Positions 25,900 to 33,779 of a stretch of 64,000 nt of DNA are shown here, in pieces (position 1 is the first letter of the stretch; each line of letters starts with the position of its first letter). This DNA comes from an uncultured Chelatococcus sp. (GTDB lineage Bacteria > Pseudomonadota > Alphaproteobacteria > Rhizobiales > Beijerinckiaceae). The DNA is taken from the NCBI GenBank assembly GCA_937863995.1, contig CALMIK010000096.1:28862-92861 (forward strand), read 5' to 3'. The notes below the pieces were generated by a model. It saw nothing but the letters and a program-made list of their open reading frames with translations. It was not told the origin of the DNA and did no database searches. The position numbers were made by a program, and so were the translations under genes.

Positions 25900-26931
25900 A
25901 TGAAATCCGCCTTTCTCCGTTGTGTTCTTGCCGCGTTCGTCGGCATGGTCGTGGCAACCGCTCCCGCCACCGCGCAAAATGTGCGGATCAGCGGCGCTGG
26001 CGCCAGCTTCCCGTTCCCGCTCTATTCTGCCTGGTTCCAGAAGTATAGCCAGATCACTCCCGGCGTCCGCATCGACTACCAGTCGACGGGCTCGGGCGCG
26101 GGCGTGCAGCAGTTCGTGCAGCGCCTGATCGACTTCGCCGGCAGCGACGCCGCGATCTCCGACGAGCAGATCGCCAAGGTCGACGGCGGCGTTGTCGTCC
26201 TGCCGCTCACGGCCGGCGAGATCGTTCTTGCCTACAACCTGCCCGGCGTCGCCGAGCTGCGCCTGCCGCGCGAAGTCTACCCGCTGATCTTCACGGGTGA
26301 AGTCAACCGCTGGAACGACCCGCGCATCGTCAAGGCCAACCCCGGCGTGACGCTGCCCGACCAGACGATCACCGTGGTTCGCCGTTCGGACAGCTCGGGC
26401 ACGACCTTCGTGTTCACGCAGCACCTGTCGGCCATCAACGCCTCGTTCAAGGAAAAGCTTGGTTCCGGCACCACGGTGCAGTGGCCGAGCCTGCCGAACT
26501 TCGTCGGCGCTCCGCGTAACGACGGCATCACCGCCACGGTCGCTCAGACCCCGGGCGCCATCGGCTACATCGAGTACGGCTTCGCCAAGCTCTCCAACAC
26601 GCCCTTCGCCCTGCTCGAGAACAAGTCGGGTGAGTTCGTTCGCGCCGGCGACGAAGCCGGTCAGGCCGCTCTGGCCAGCGCCGACTTCTCCGGCGAAGAC
26701 CTGCGCATCTGGGTGACGGACCCCTCCGATGCCAAGGCTTACCCGATCGCGACCTTCACCTGGCTGCTGTTCTTCAAGAAGCACGGTAACGAGCAGATCG
26801 CGGCCGCCCTGCGCGACTTCGTCAAGTGGGCTGCCACCGATGGTCAGGCGATGGCTTCCGAGCTCGGTTACATCCCGCTGCCCAAGATCGTCGTCGAGCG
26901 CGTGATCGCCGAGTCCGCCAAGATCCAGTAA
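25900..26931 (+). CDS. pstS: Phosphate ABC transporter substrate-binding protein PstS
   Basis: Periplasmic phosphate-binding protein of the high-affinity Pst importer. 343 residues with a Sec signal peptide (MKSAFLRCVLAAFVGMVVA, cleavage near ATAQ-N). Phosphate-contact blocks are visible: SGAGASFPFPLY at the mature N-terminus, STGSGAG, and the RSDSSGTTFVF segment. ATG 25900 has GGAGAG seven bases upstream. It heads pstS-pstC-pstA-pstB-pstS2; a large palindrome (26954-26979) follows it, as expected when the binding protein is made in excess over the membrane subunits. Confidence 0.95.
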   Translation: MKSAFLRCVLAAFVGMVVATAPATAQNVRISGAGASFPFPLYSAWFQKYSQITPGVRIDYQSTGSGAGVQQFVQRLIDFAGSDAAISDEQIAKVDGGVVVLPLTAGEIVLAYNLPGVAELRLPREVYPLIFTGEVNRWNDPRIVKANPGVTLPDQTITVVRRSDSSGTTFVFTQHLSAINASFKEKLGSGTTVQWPSLPNFVGAPRNDGITATVAQTPGAIGYIEYGFAKLSNTPFALLENKSGEFVRAGDEAGQAALASADFSGEDLRIWVTDPSDAKAYPIATFTWLLFFKKHGNEQIAAALRDFVKWAATDGQAMASELGYIPLPKIVVERVIAESAKIQ

Positions 26932-26953
26932 GCGGATCTGATGCAAGAAGACG

Positions 26954-26979
26954 ACTCCCGGGCCTTAAGGCCCGGGAGT
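26954..26979 (+). other. 26-bp perfect palindrome between pstS and pstC
   Basis: ACTCCCGGGCC-TTAA-GGCCCGGGAGT folds into an 11-bp, very GC-rich stem with a TTAA centre, 22 bases after the pstS stop codon and without a T run. Position fits an mRNA-stabilising or partially terminating hairpin that raises PstS yield relative to PstCAB. Confidence 0.75.
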
Positions 26980-27126
26980 ACGACGCGCCGATGATGCCCG
27001 GTTCTGGGACCCGGATTGCCATTCGAGCCACGCCTTCGCGGCGGGGAGAATTGGCGGGGCCGGTGTCACGTCGATCCGGCATCAGCTCGTGCGCGGCAGA
27101 CGGTTCAGCAACGAAGGTGACGCAAG

Positions 27127-28095
27127 ATGGCTCAGCTCAAGCCTACCTCACTGTCCGAGAAATCCATTTCGCAAAATCCCTCAGGCGCTGAATACCTGGC
27201 CGATCGCGGTTTCCGGGGTCTGTCGCTCGCCTGCGGTGTGGCCACGGTTCTGCTGCTTGCGGCAGTGCTCATCATCATCGGCCGGGAAGCGGCTCCCGCC
27301 ATTTCCAAGCACGGTCTTAGCTTCCTGACGAGCGCCGTCTGGGCGCCGGGTCGCAGCGAGTTCGGCATCCTGGCCGAAATCTGGGGCACCCTTTACAGCT
27401 CGATCCTCGCGCTCGTCGTCGCGGGCTTCTTCGGCGTCTCCATCGCCATCTTCCTGACGCAGGACTTCCTGCCTCCGGCGCTGGCCCAGGTTTTCCGCAC
27501 CATCATCGAGATGCTCGCGGCCATCCCCAGCGTGGTCTACGGCCTGTGGGGCATCTTCGTCGTCATTCCGGCAATCCGGCCGCTGGCGAACTGGCTGCAT
27601 GAGCATCTTGGCTTCATCCCGCTTTTCGGCACCTCCTTCGGCGGCCCCGGCATGGCGCCGGCCGTCATCGTGCTCGCCATCATGGTGCTGCCCACCGTCG
27701 CGGCCATCTCCCAGGACGCCTTCCGCCTCATTCCCTACAAGGTGAAGGAAGCGGCTTATGGCATGGGCACCACGCGGTGGGAAGCCATCCTCAAGGTTCT
27801 GGTCCCGACGGCGTCGGGCGGCATCTTCGCCTCGCTCGTGCTTGGCTTCGGCCGCGCGCTCGGCGAGACCATGGCGCTCGCCATGATCATTGGTAACGCC
27901 AACCAGATCAGCCTGTCGCTGTTCTCGCCCGCCAACACGCTGGCGTCGCTGCTCGCCTCGACCTTCCCGGAGGCCGGCCAGATCGAGCGCGAGGCCCTGA
28001 TGTTCGCGGCTCTGACGCTGCTGTTCATCACCTTCATCGTCAATGTCGCGGGCACAATCATCATGTCCTTCGCGGGCAAGCAGCAAACGACCTGA
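27127..28095 (+). CDS. pstC: Phosphate ABC transporter permease PstC
   Basis: One of two membrane subunits of the Pst importer. 322 residues with six predicted helices; a first helix at about 34-54 follows a polar N-terminus. The inner-membrane transport coupling loop is AAYGMGTTRWEAILKVLVPTASGGI and the GRALGETMALAMIIG block is characteristic of PstC. ATG 27127 is preceded by GAAGG. It is separated from pstS by 195 bases containing the palindrome and is followed 10 bases later by pstA. Function is secure from family and operon. Confidence 0.95.
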   Translation: MAQLKPTSLSEKSISQNPSGAEYLADRGFRGLSLACGVATVLLLAAVLIIIGREAAPAISKHGLSFLTSAVWAPGRSEFGILAEIWGTLYSSILALVVAGFFGVSIAIFLTQDFLPPALAQVFRTIIEMLAAIPSVVYGLWGIFVVIPAIRPLANWLHEHLGFIPLFGTSFGGPGMAPAVIVLAIMVLPTVAAISQDAFRLIPYKVKEAAYGMGTTRWEAILKVLVPTASGGIFASLVLGFGRALGETMALAMIIGNANQISLSLFSPANTLASLLASTFPEAGQIEREALMFAALTLLFITFIVNVAGTIIMSFAGKQQTT

Positions 28096-28105
28096 GGGGC
28101 CAACC

Positions 28106-29008
28106 ATGACTGTAACGACCGCCGATCTCTCCCGCGCCGCTGTTGGCGCCCGGCCCCAGCCCAGCATGCGCCGTTCCTTCAGCGAATCGCGCAACATGCG
28201 CAGCTTTCTGCTGACGCTGCTGGTGTGGGCGATGGCAATCATCGCCTCGGTGCCGCTGTTCTCAGTGCTCTACATGCTGATCTCGCAGGGCGGCGCCAGG
28301 CTTAGCCTCGACCTGTTCACCCAGCTTCCCCCCGCGGGCTTCATGCAGGGCGGCGGCTTCGGCAACGCCATCATCGGCACGCTGGTGATGGTGGGCATCG
28401 GTTCGGCTCTCGCCATCCCGGTCGGCATCCTGGGCGGCGCCTATCTGGGCGCCATCGCTCCCGACAGCAAGGTGTCGGAGGGCGTGCGCTTCGTCGCCAA
28501 GGTGCTCACCGGCTTCCCCTCGATCCTCGTCGGTGTGTTCGTGTTCGGCGCGCTGGTTCAGGCAATGGGCACGTTCTCGGCCATCGCCGGCGGCGTGGCG
28601 CTCGCCATCGGTATGCTGCCCACGGTGATGCTCACCGCCGAGCAGGCGATCCGCATGGTGCCCCAGCGCATGAAGGATGCCGCTACCGGCATCGGCTGCA
28701 CCACGACGCAGACGGTGTGGAAAGTGGTGCTGCCCACGGCGCTGCCCGGCATCATGACCGGCATCATGCTGGCCATCGCTTCGGCGGCGGGCGAATCGGC
28801 CCCGCTGCTCTTCACGGCGCTGTTCAGCAACTTCTGGCTGGAAAGCCTTGCGGAGCCGACGGCGTCGCTGTCGATCCTCATCTACAACTTCTCGGGCATG
28901 CCTTTCCCGAACCAGATCCAGCTCGCCTGGTCTGCGTCGCTCGTGCTAGTGCTGATCGTGCTCGTGTTCAACATCCTCAGCCGGCTCTTCGGAAGCCGGA
29001 AAGTCTAA
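28106..29008 (+). CDS. pstA: Phosphate ABC transporter permease PstA
   Basis: Second membrane subunit of the Pst importer. 300 residues. The N-terminus is polar and Ser/Arg-rich, then helices start near residue 34 (SFLLTLLVWAMAIIASVPLFSVLY). The coupling loop reads DAATGIGCTTTQTVWKVVLPTALPGIMTG, and the ASAAGESAPLLFTALF segment is typical of PstA. ATG 28106 follows the pstC stop by 10 bases and has GAGGGGC upstream. An in-frame GTG at 28043 lies inside pstC and is not used. pstB follows after 21 bases. Confidence 0.95.
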   Translation: MTVTTADLSRAAVGARPQPSMRRSFSESRNMRSFLLTLLVWAMAIIASVPLFSVLYMLISQGGARLSLDLFTQLPPAGFMQGGGFGNAIIGTLVMVGIGSALAIPVGILGGAYLGAIAPDSKVSEGVRFVAKVLTGFPSILVGVFVFGALVQAMGTFSAIAGGVALAIGMLPTVMLTAEQAIRMVPQRMKDAATGIGCTTTQTVWKVVLPTALPGIMTGIMLAIASAAGESAPLLFTALFSNFWLESLAEPTASLSILIYNFSGMPFPNQIQLAWSASLVLVLIVLVFNILSRLFGSRKV

Positions 29009-29029
29009 CGCTGCTGTCGGAGTAGGCCA

Positions 29030-29863
29030 ATGTCTCTTAATCTGTCCACACCATCCGCCGCCGCAGACCAGGCTAGGGCTGTTGACGCACCGCCCTATGC
29101 GATCTCGGCGACGATCGACAAGATCTTCTACGGCGACTTCCTCGCCGTACGCGATGCCGTGATCGGCGTCGAGAAGGGCAAGATCACCGGCTTCATCGGG
29201 CCCTCGGGTTGCGGCAAGTCGACGGTTCTGCGCAGCCTCAACCGCATGAACGACCTCATCCCGATCTTCCGGCTCGAGGGTCGGGTCGACTTCATGGGGC
29301 AGGACATCTACGCCCGTGACATCGACCCCGTCTCGGTGCGCCGCCACATCGGCATGGTGTTCCAGCAGCCGAACCCGTTCTCGATGAGCATCTTCGAGAA
29401 CGTGGCCTTCGGCCTGCGCCTCAACCGCTTCAAGGGCAACCTCGACGAGCAGGTGGAGCGCTCGCTGCGCCGCGCCGGCCTGTGGAACGAGGTGAAGGAC
29501 AAGCTGAAGCAGAACGGCCTCGCCCTTTCGGGCGGCCAGCAGCAGCGCCTGTGCATCGCCCGCGCCATCGCCATCGAGCCGACCGTGCTGCTGATGGACG
29601 AGCCCTGCTCGGCGCTTGACCCGATCGCGACCCGCATCGTGGAAGAGCTGATGCTGGAGCTGAAGAACGACTACAGCGTCGCCATCGTCACGCACAACAT
29701 GCAGCAGGCGCAGCGCGTGGCCGACATCACGGCGTTCTTCTCCGTCGATGTCTCCAAGGGCGGCCGCACCGGCTATCTGGTGGAGAAGGGCCCGACGGCG
29801 GAAGTCTTCGGCAACCCGCAGCAGCAGCTCACGCGTGAGTACGTATCCGGCCAGTTCAGCTAA
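29030..29863 (+). CDS. pstB: Phosphate ABC transporter ATPase PstB
   Basis: Drives phosphate import and takes part in Pho signalling. 277 residues. Walker [20 protein letters not shown], the PstB-typical [10 protein letters not shown]-loop, signature [14 protein letters not shown] and Walker [16 protein letters not shown] are intact, with the switch His in [12 protein letters not shown]. The C-terminus has the [12 protein letters not shown] and REYVSGQF blocks of PstB. A 30-residue N-terminal extension precedes the domain, common in alphaproteobacteria. Unusually, the next gene, 10 bases away, is a second pstS rather than phoU. Confidence 0.97.
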   Translation: MSLNLSTPSAAADQARAVDAPPYAISATIDKIFYGDFLAVRDAVIGVEKGKITGFIGPSGCGKSTVLRSLNRMNDLIPIFRLEGRVDFMGQDIYARDIDPVSVRRHIGMVFQQPNPFSMSIFENVAFGLRLNRFKGNLDEQVERSLRRAGLWNEVKDKLKQNGLALSGGQQQRLCIARAIAIEPTVLLMDEPCSALDPIATRIVEELMLELKNDYSVAIVTHNMQQAQRVADITAFFSVDVSKGGRTGYLVEKGPTAEVFGNPQQQLTREYVSGQFS

Positions 29864-29873
29864 GGAGGGGGCC

Positions 29874-30896
29874 ATGGGACGCGCAGGTCTAAAGGGAGCG
29901 CTGCTTACAGCGGCGCTTGCGGCGGTCGTTTGTGTCGCCGGCACGGCGAAGGCCGCCGAGCTCAAGGGGGCGGGGGCGACTTTCCCCGCCAACCTTTATG
30001 CAGAATGGATCAGCGAGTTCAACCGGGCCAACGCCGACGTCACCGTGTCCTACGACGCGGTGGGCAGCGGCGAGGGCATCCGGCGGTTTACCCGCGGCGA
30101 GGTGGCCTTCGGCGCCACCGAGCGCCCGATGTCGGAGAAGGAGGTCGCGGCGGTCAAGGAAGGCGTGCTGCACGTGCCCACCACCGCCGGCATGGTCGTG
30201 CTCGCCTATAACATCCCCGGTCTGACCCAGGATCTGCGCATCGGCCGCGAGGTGTTGGTGGGCATTCTGAGCGGGCGGATCAAGACGTGGAACGACCCGC
30301 TGATCGCGGCCGCCAACCCTGGCGTCACGCTGCCGGCGAAGGACATCGCCCTCGTCGCGCGCCGGGATTCCAGCGGCACGACCTTCTCGCTCACCAACCA
30401 TCTCGCCACCGTGAGCGATTCGTGGAAGGAAGTCGGCACCACCGTCGCGTGGCCGGCTAACGCGCAGATCGTCACGGGCAGCGAGGGCGTCGCCGGGCGC
30501 ATCGCCATCACGGAATACGCTATCGGCTACGTGGAATATTCCTTCGCGGCGCGCCTCAAGCTGCACACGGCGCTGGTTGAGAACAAGGCCGGCCAGTTCG
30601 TGCGCGCCGACGCCGCTTCGGGCGCGGCGGCGCTGGCGTCGGCGATTGACGCCCTGCCCCAGGATGGCCGCCAGCTCATCCCCGATCCGGTCGGGGAGAC
30701 GGTGTACCCCATCGTGTCCTACAGCTGGGTGCTGCTGCGCCGCGAGAACGGCGACAAGGTCGTTGCGGATGCGCTGAAGCGCTTCGTCGGGTGGGGCCTG
30801 GAAAAAGGCCAGTCCCATGCCGACAAGCTCGGCTACATCCCGCTGCCGGCGCCTGTGGTGAGCCGCGCGCAGGCCATTCTGGCAGAGCTGCGCTGA
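29874..30896 (+). CDS. pstS: Second PstS-family phosphate-binding protein
   Basis: 340 residues with a signal peptide (LLTAALAAVVCVAGTAKAAE). It is a diverged paralogue of the first PstS: the blocks KGAGATFPANLYAEWI, VGSGEGIRRFTRG and RRDSSGTTFSLTNHLA align with SGAGASFPFPLY, STGSGAG and RRSDSSGTTFVF. A strong AAGGAGGGGG site precedes ATG 29874. It lies last in the operon where phoU is normally found. Possible roles are binding phosphate with a different affinity, or another oxyanion; the SGTTF oxyanion loop is kept, so ligand binding should be intact. Confidence 0.9.
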   Translation: MGRAGLKGALLTAALAAVVCVAGTAKAAELKGAGATFPANLYAEWISEFNRANADVTVSYDAVGSGEGIRRFTRGEVAFGATERPMSEKEVAAVKEGVLHVPTTAGMVVLAYNIPGLTQDLRIGREVLVGILSGRIKTWNDPLIAAANPGVTLPAKDIALVARRDSSGTTFSLTNHLATVSDSWKEVGTTVAWPANAQIVTGSEGVAGRIAITEYAIGYVEYSFAARLKLHTALVENKAGQFVRADAASGAAALASAIDALPQDGRQLIPDPVGETVYPIVSYSWVLLRRENGDKVVADALKRFVGWGLEKGQSHADKLGYIPLPAPVVSRAQAILAELR

Positions 30897-30904
30897 ACCT
30901 GTTC

Positions 30905-30941
30905 GATGCCCCCGTTCCGATTGAAGCGGAACGGGGGCATC
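30905..30941 (+). terminator. Strong hairpin at the end of the pst operon
   Basis: Perfect 15-bp stem GATGCCCCCGTTCCG (30905-30919) / CGGAACGGGGGCATC (30927-30941) with a 7-base loop, starting 8 bases after the second pstS stop. No T run follows, so it may work as an mRNA 3' end protector or a Rho-assisted terminator. Confidence 0.7.
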
Positions 30942-31283
30942 GCATCTCAAGCAGCACATCGACGGGCTTCGATAAGTCGGAATCATCTGACCGGTCGGAG
31001 TTCGCTCAAGGTTAAAGCCTCCGGCTGACAGGAGCGGCAACGCCGCAACCTTTCAAGTTAGCCGGAAAACAAAGTACGTCGGAGAATTTGCAGGTTTTCG
31101 ATCTGTGTCGCCAAACATTATTTGACGTTATGAATGTAATCTGCCAGTATTTGTTATGATCGTGCTTCCGGCGTTGACCGAGTAGCGCGTTCATTTTTTT
31201 GAAAAAAATTCACGCTTTATTCAAGTATTTTTTGTCTTAAATTCAAGAATTTTTCTAAAATATTGTCCTTATTTACATTTAAA
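30942..31283. other. AT-rich spacer before the Fic-like gene
   Basis: About 340 bases without a gene. AT content climbs strongly from 31080 to 31290, unlike the surrounding GC-rich DNA, with homopolymer tracts and a near-palindrome TTTTTTTGAAAAAAATTC around 31194-31212. Such tracts suggest bent DNA and a silenced or acquired promoter region. No clear operator was identified. Confidence 0.5.
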
Positions 31284-31296
31284 TGGAAGTGATACT

Positions 31297-32076
31297 ATGA
31301 TCGGCAATGTTATTAATGCGATTGGCGGCGTGTCGCGATTTGTAAATTTCCCGCATGGGCTGAACGAGACTGCCCGCTTCGGCTGGCGCGGGAGGAATCG
31401 GATGGGGCTGGTGATGAACCTTCAGGAGGTTGGGGGCGCACTGGCCGGTCTGATGAACGTCTCGGCGCAACCGGAATCAGATGGATTCGACGACAAGGAG
31501 CCGCTCTCCGCCGATGTCACCCGGCGGATGATGGAAGGCTATGCCTATGTCAACTATCTGCTGCGCGAGGGCATCGATCTTTTCAATTACGGAAGCTCGC
31601 ACCATTGGCTCGAGCTCAATCATCTCGTTCTGTGCGGCAGCACGCCGGAGCGGCGCCAGCAGTTCCGCGATCATATCGAGGAGACGGAACGGCGCTTCTA
31701 TGACGATTCGGTCGGCGGTATCGGCGAGCGGGTCGAGTGGCTGCTGCGCAACCGCACCACCGGGCCGGAAGCGCTGGCGGCGGGCATTTTCCTGAGTATC
31801 ACCAGCTCGCCGCAGCTTTTCATCGAGGGCAACCGCCGCACCGCCACCCTGATTGCCAGCTACGCGCTGGTGTCGCACGGGCGCGCGCCGCTCGTCGCGA
31901 CCGTGCGCGACTACCGTGCATTCTTCGCTCTCACGGATGGCTGCAAGCACATCCACCGAACCCGTTGGGACCAGGCGCTGTCGTTCCGCCGGCAGGCCGG
32001 GCGCATCGAGCATTTCATGCGGCAGACCGCCGACAGCAGCTTCCTCATCGACGAAGAAGACGCGCCCGACGCTTGA
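31297..32076 (+). CDS. Fic/Doc-fold protein with degenerate active site
   Basis: 259 residues. The core block QLFIEGNRRTATLIASYAL (173-191) aligns with the Fic/Doc signature H-x-F-x-x-G-N-x-R: F175, G178, N179 and R181 are kept but the catalytic His is Gln (Q173), so canonical AMPylation or Doc-type phosphorylation is unlikely. Upstream helices (SADVTRRMMEGYAYVNYLL, then HHWLELNHLVLCG) fit the Fic bundle; RRMMEG resembles but does not exactly match the inhibitory (S/T)xxxE(G/N) motif. No antitoxin gene is adjacent. GGAAG lies before ATG 31297. The AT-rich upstream DNA and lack of operon partners suggest horizontal transfer. It could be a regulator, a non-canonical transferase, or a decayed toxin. 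Confidence 0.65.
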   Translation: MIGNVINAIGGVSRFVNFPHGLNETARFGWRGRNRMGLVMNLQEVGGALAGLMNVSAQPESDGFDDKEPLSADVTRRMMEGYAYVNYLLREGIDLFNYGSSHHWLELNHLVLCGSTPERRQQFRDHIEETERRFYDDSVGGIGERVEWLLRNRTTGPEALAAGIFLSITSSPQLFIEGNRRTATLIASYALVSHGRAPLVATVRDYRAFFALTDGCKHIHRTRWDQALSFRRQAGRIEHFMRQTADSSFLIDEEDAPDA

Positions 32077-32177
32077 GGCTGTCACGGCCGGCTTTGAGGG
32101 GATGACGCAGTTTCCCCGGAGCCCGCTCGGGCCTGAAATCGGCAACGTTCGGCGATAATGCTCTTTCTTCTGAAGCC

Positions 32178-33779
32178 CTACCGTCCGTGCAGGGCGTCGA
32201 GCCGGCGCAGCAGATCCTGCGGCGCTTCCTCGGCGGTTTGCAGAGTGCCGGCGTAGATCGCGCCGCTGTTGCCGTCGAGCGTGACGATGGCGCCTGCATC
32301 GAGCCAGCGGTCGCCAAAGCCGATACGGCCGCCGTCCTCGTCGATGCGCAGCGCCTCGCAGCCGACGAGGCACACCTTGCCGAGCTGGCGCGCCACCACC
32401 GCCGCGTGCGAGGTGCGGGCTCCATGCTGGGTGAGCAGGCCGTCGGCGGCGTCGAGCAGCGACACATCATGGGTTTCGGCGTTGCGCCGCACCAGAACCA
32501 CGCGCTTGCCCTCGGCCCGCAACGCCTCGAGCTGCGCCGCGTCGAGGGCCGCCGCGCCGGTTGCGACACCGCCAGCTGCCGTCGCGCCATGGCCGAGAGC
32601 TGTGGGCGGCTCGCCGTCCGCGCTCACGATGACGCGCGTAGTCAGGGTGGCGGCGTCGAGGTTGCGTGTGCGGGCGCATGCCGTGTCGGCGTCGATCACT
32701 CCCTCTTCCGCAAGGTCGAGGGCGATGCGGGCGGCGGCGAGCGGCGTGCGCTTGCCGTCGCGGGTTTGCAGCAGGAAGAGCTCGCCGTCCTCGACGGTGA
32801 ACTCGAAGTCCTGCATGTCGCCGAAATGCCGTTCGAGCACGTGCGTCGCCGCGACGAGTTCGTCCCATACCTTGGGGGCCACGGTGGCGAGCTGCTCATG
32901 CCCCTGGGCGGAACGCCGGCCACTGACGACATCCTCGCCCTGGGCGTTGAACAGGAAGTCGACCCACGGCGCGGGCTCGCCGTCGCTCGGATTGCGCGTG
33001 AAGCCGACGCCCGCGCCCGAGACGCCGCCGATGTTGCCGAACACCATCCGCTGCACGGTGACAGCGGTGCCGATGGCGTCGTCGATGTCGCGCATGCGGC
33101 GGTAGCTCACGGCCTTCTCGCTCGACCACGAGCGCAGAACCGCGCCGATGGCGGCCTGAAGCTGCGCCTGCGCATCCTGCGGGAAAGCCTCGCCCGCGAG
33201 CCGCTGGTAGGTGGCGAGGTGGCGGTGCGTCAGGTCGCGCAGGGCGGCGAAGTCGAATGCGCGTTCGCTCCCGGTCAGGTTTTGCTCGCGGCGAACTGCG
33301 TCGAGATCTTCCTCGAAGGCGTCGGCCTCGATGCCCGCCACCACTTCGCCGTAACCAGCGACGAGCCTGCGGTAAGCATCCCACGCCAGCCGGGGATGGC
33401 CGGTGAGGCGCACAAGGCCGGGGAGTGTGGCGTCGGTGAGGCCGATGTCGAGCAGCGTCTCCATCATGCCGGGCATCGACACCGGAGCGCCTGAGCGAAC
33501 CGACAGCAGCAGCGGCCGGCGCGGATCGCCGAACCCGAGCCCGGTGACGCCCTCCAACCACGTCAGCGCCTCGCGCCACACGGCGGGGGTCACCGCTTCA
33601 GGCGCGGCGCAAAATCCGGTGCCGAGAACGAAGGCGGGCGGCACGTTGAGGCCGAGCGCCGCCATGCGCGCGAGGTTGTAGGCCTTGAAGCCGAGGGCTG
33701 CCGGAGACGCCGCTTCATTGGGCGTTTCGCCTTCCGCCACCCGGTAGATCTGCAGGTGTGTTTTTGCGCCGCCGGTCAT
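32178..33779 (-). CDS. Shortened pyruvate-phosphate-dikinase-like protein (ATP-grasp plus phosphohistidine domain)
   Basis: 533 residues against about 880 for PPDK. The ATP-binding half matches PPDK: LLSVRSGAPVSMPGMMETLL (91-110), VSGAGVGFTRNPSDGE (253-268), DFEFTVEDGELFLLQTRDGK (324-343). The swivelling domain has the phosphohistidine signature GARTSHAAVVAR with H458. The protein ends at the close of that domain: the C-terminal PEP/pyruvate TIM barrel is absent and no remnant follows before the convergent Fic-like gene. It should autophosphorylate from ATP and pass the phosphoryl group to an unknown acceptor, as in rifampicin phosphotransferase-type modular enzymes. ATG 33779 overlaps the upstream PhoU/DUF47-like gene (ATGA), so the two are made together. 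Real acceptor unknown. Confidence 0.8.
   Translation of the reverse strand: MTGGAKTHLQIYRVAEGETPNEAASPAALGFKAYNLARMAALGLNVPPAFVLGTGFCAAPEAVTPAVWREALTWLEGVTGLGFGDPRRPLLLSVRSGAPVSMPGMMETLLDIGLTDATLPGLVRLTGHPRLAWDAYRRLVAGYGEVVAGIEADAFEEDLDAVRREQNLTGSERAFDFAALRDLTHRHLATYQRLAGEAFPQDAQAQLQAAIGAVLRSWSSEKAVSYRRMRDIDDAIGTAVTVQRMVFGNIGGVSGAGVGFTRNPSDGEPAPWVDFLFNAQGEDVVSGRRSAQGHEQLATVAPKVWDELVAATHVLERHFGDMQDFEFTVEDGELFLLQTRDGKRTPLAAARIALDLAEEGVIDADTACARTRNLDAATLTTRVIVSADGEPPTALGHGATAAGGVATGAAALDAAQLEALRAEGKRVVLVRRNAETHDVSLLDAADGLLTQHGARTSHAAVVARQLGKVCLVGCEALRIDEDGGRIGFGDRWLDAGAIVTLDGNSGAIYAGTLQTAEEAPQDLLRRLDALHGR

Noticed and set aside
32077..32180. PPDK-like gene as a pseudogene truncated by a recent stop
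   Set aside because: The protein ends cleanly after the phosphohistidine domain with a helical tail, no barrel-like sequence remains in the 101 bases before the convergent gene, and the overlap with its partner is intact. A designed short form is more likely than decay.
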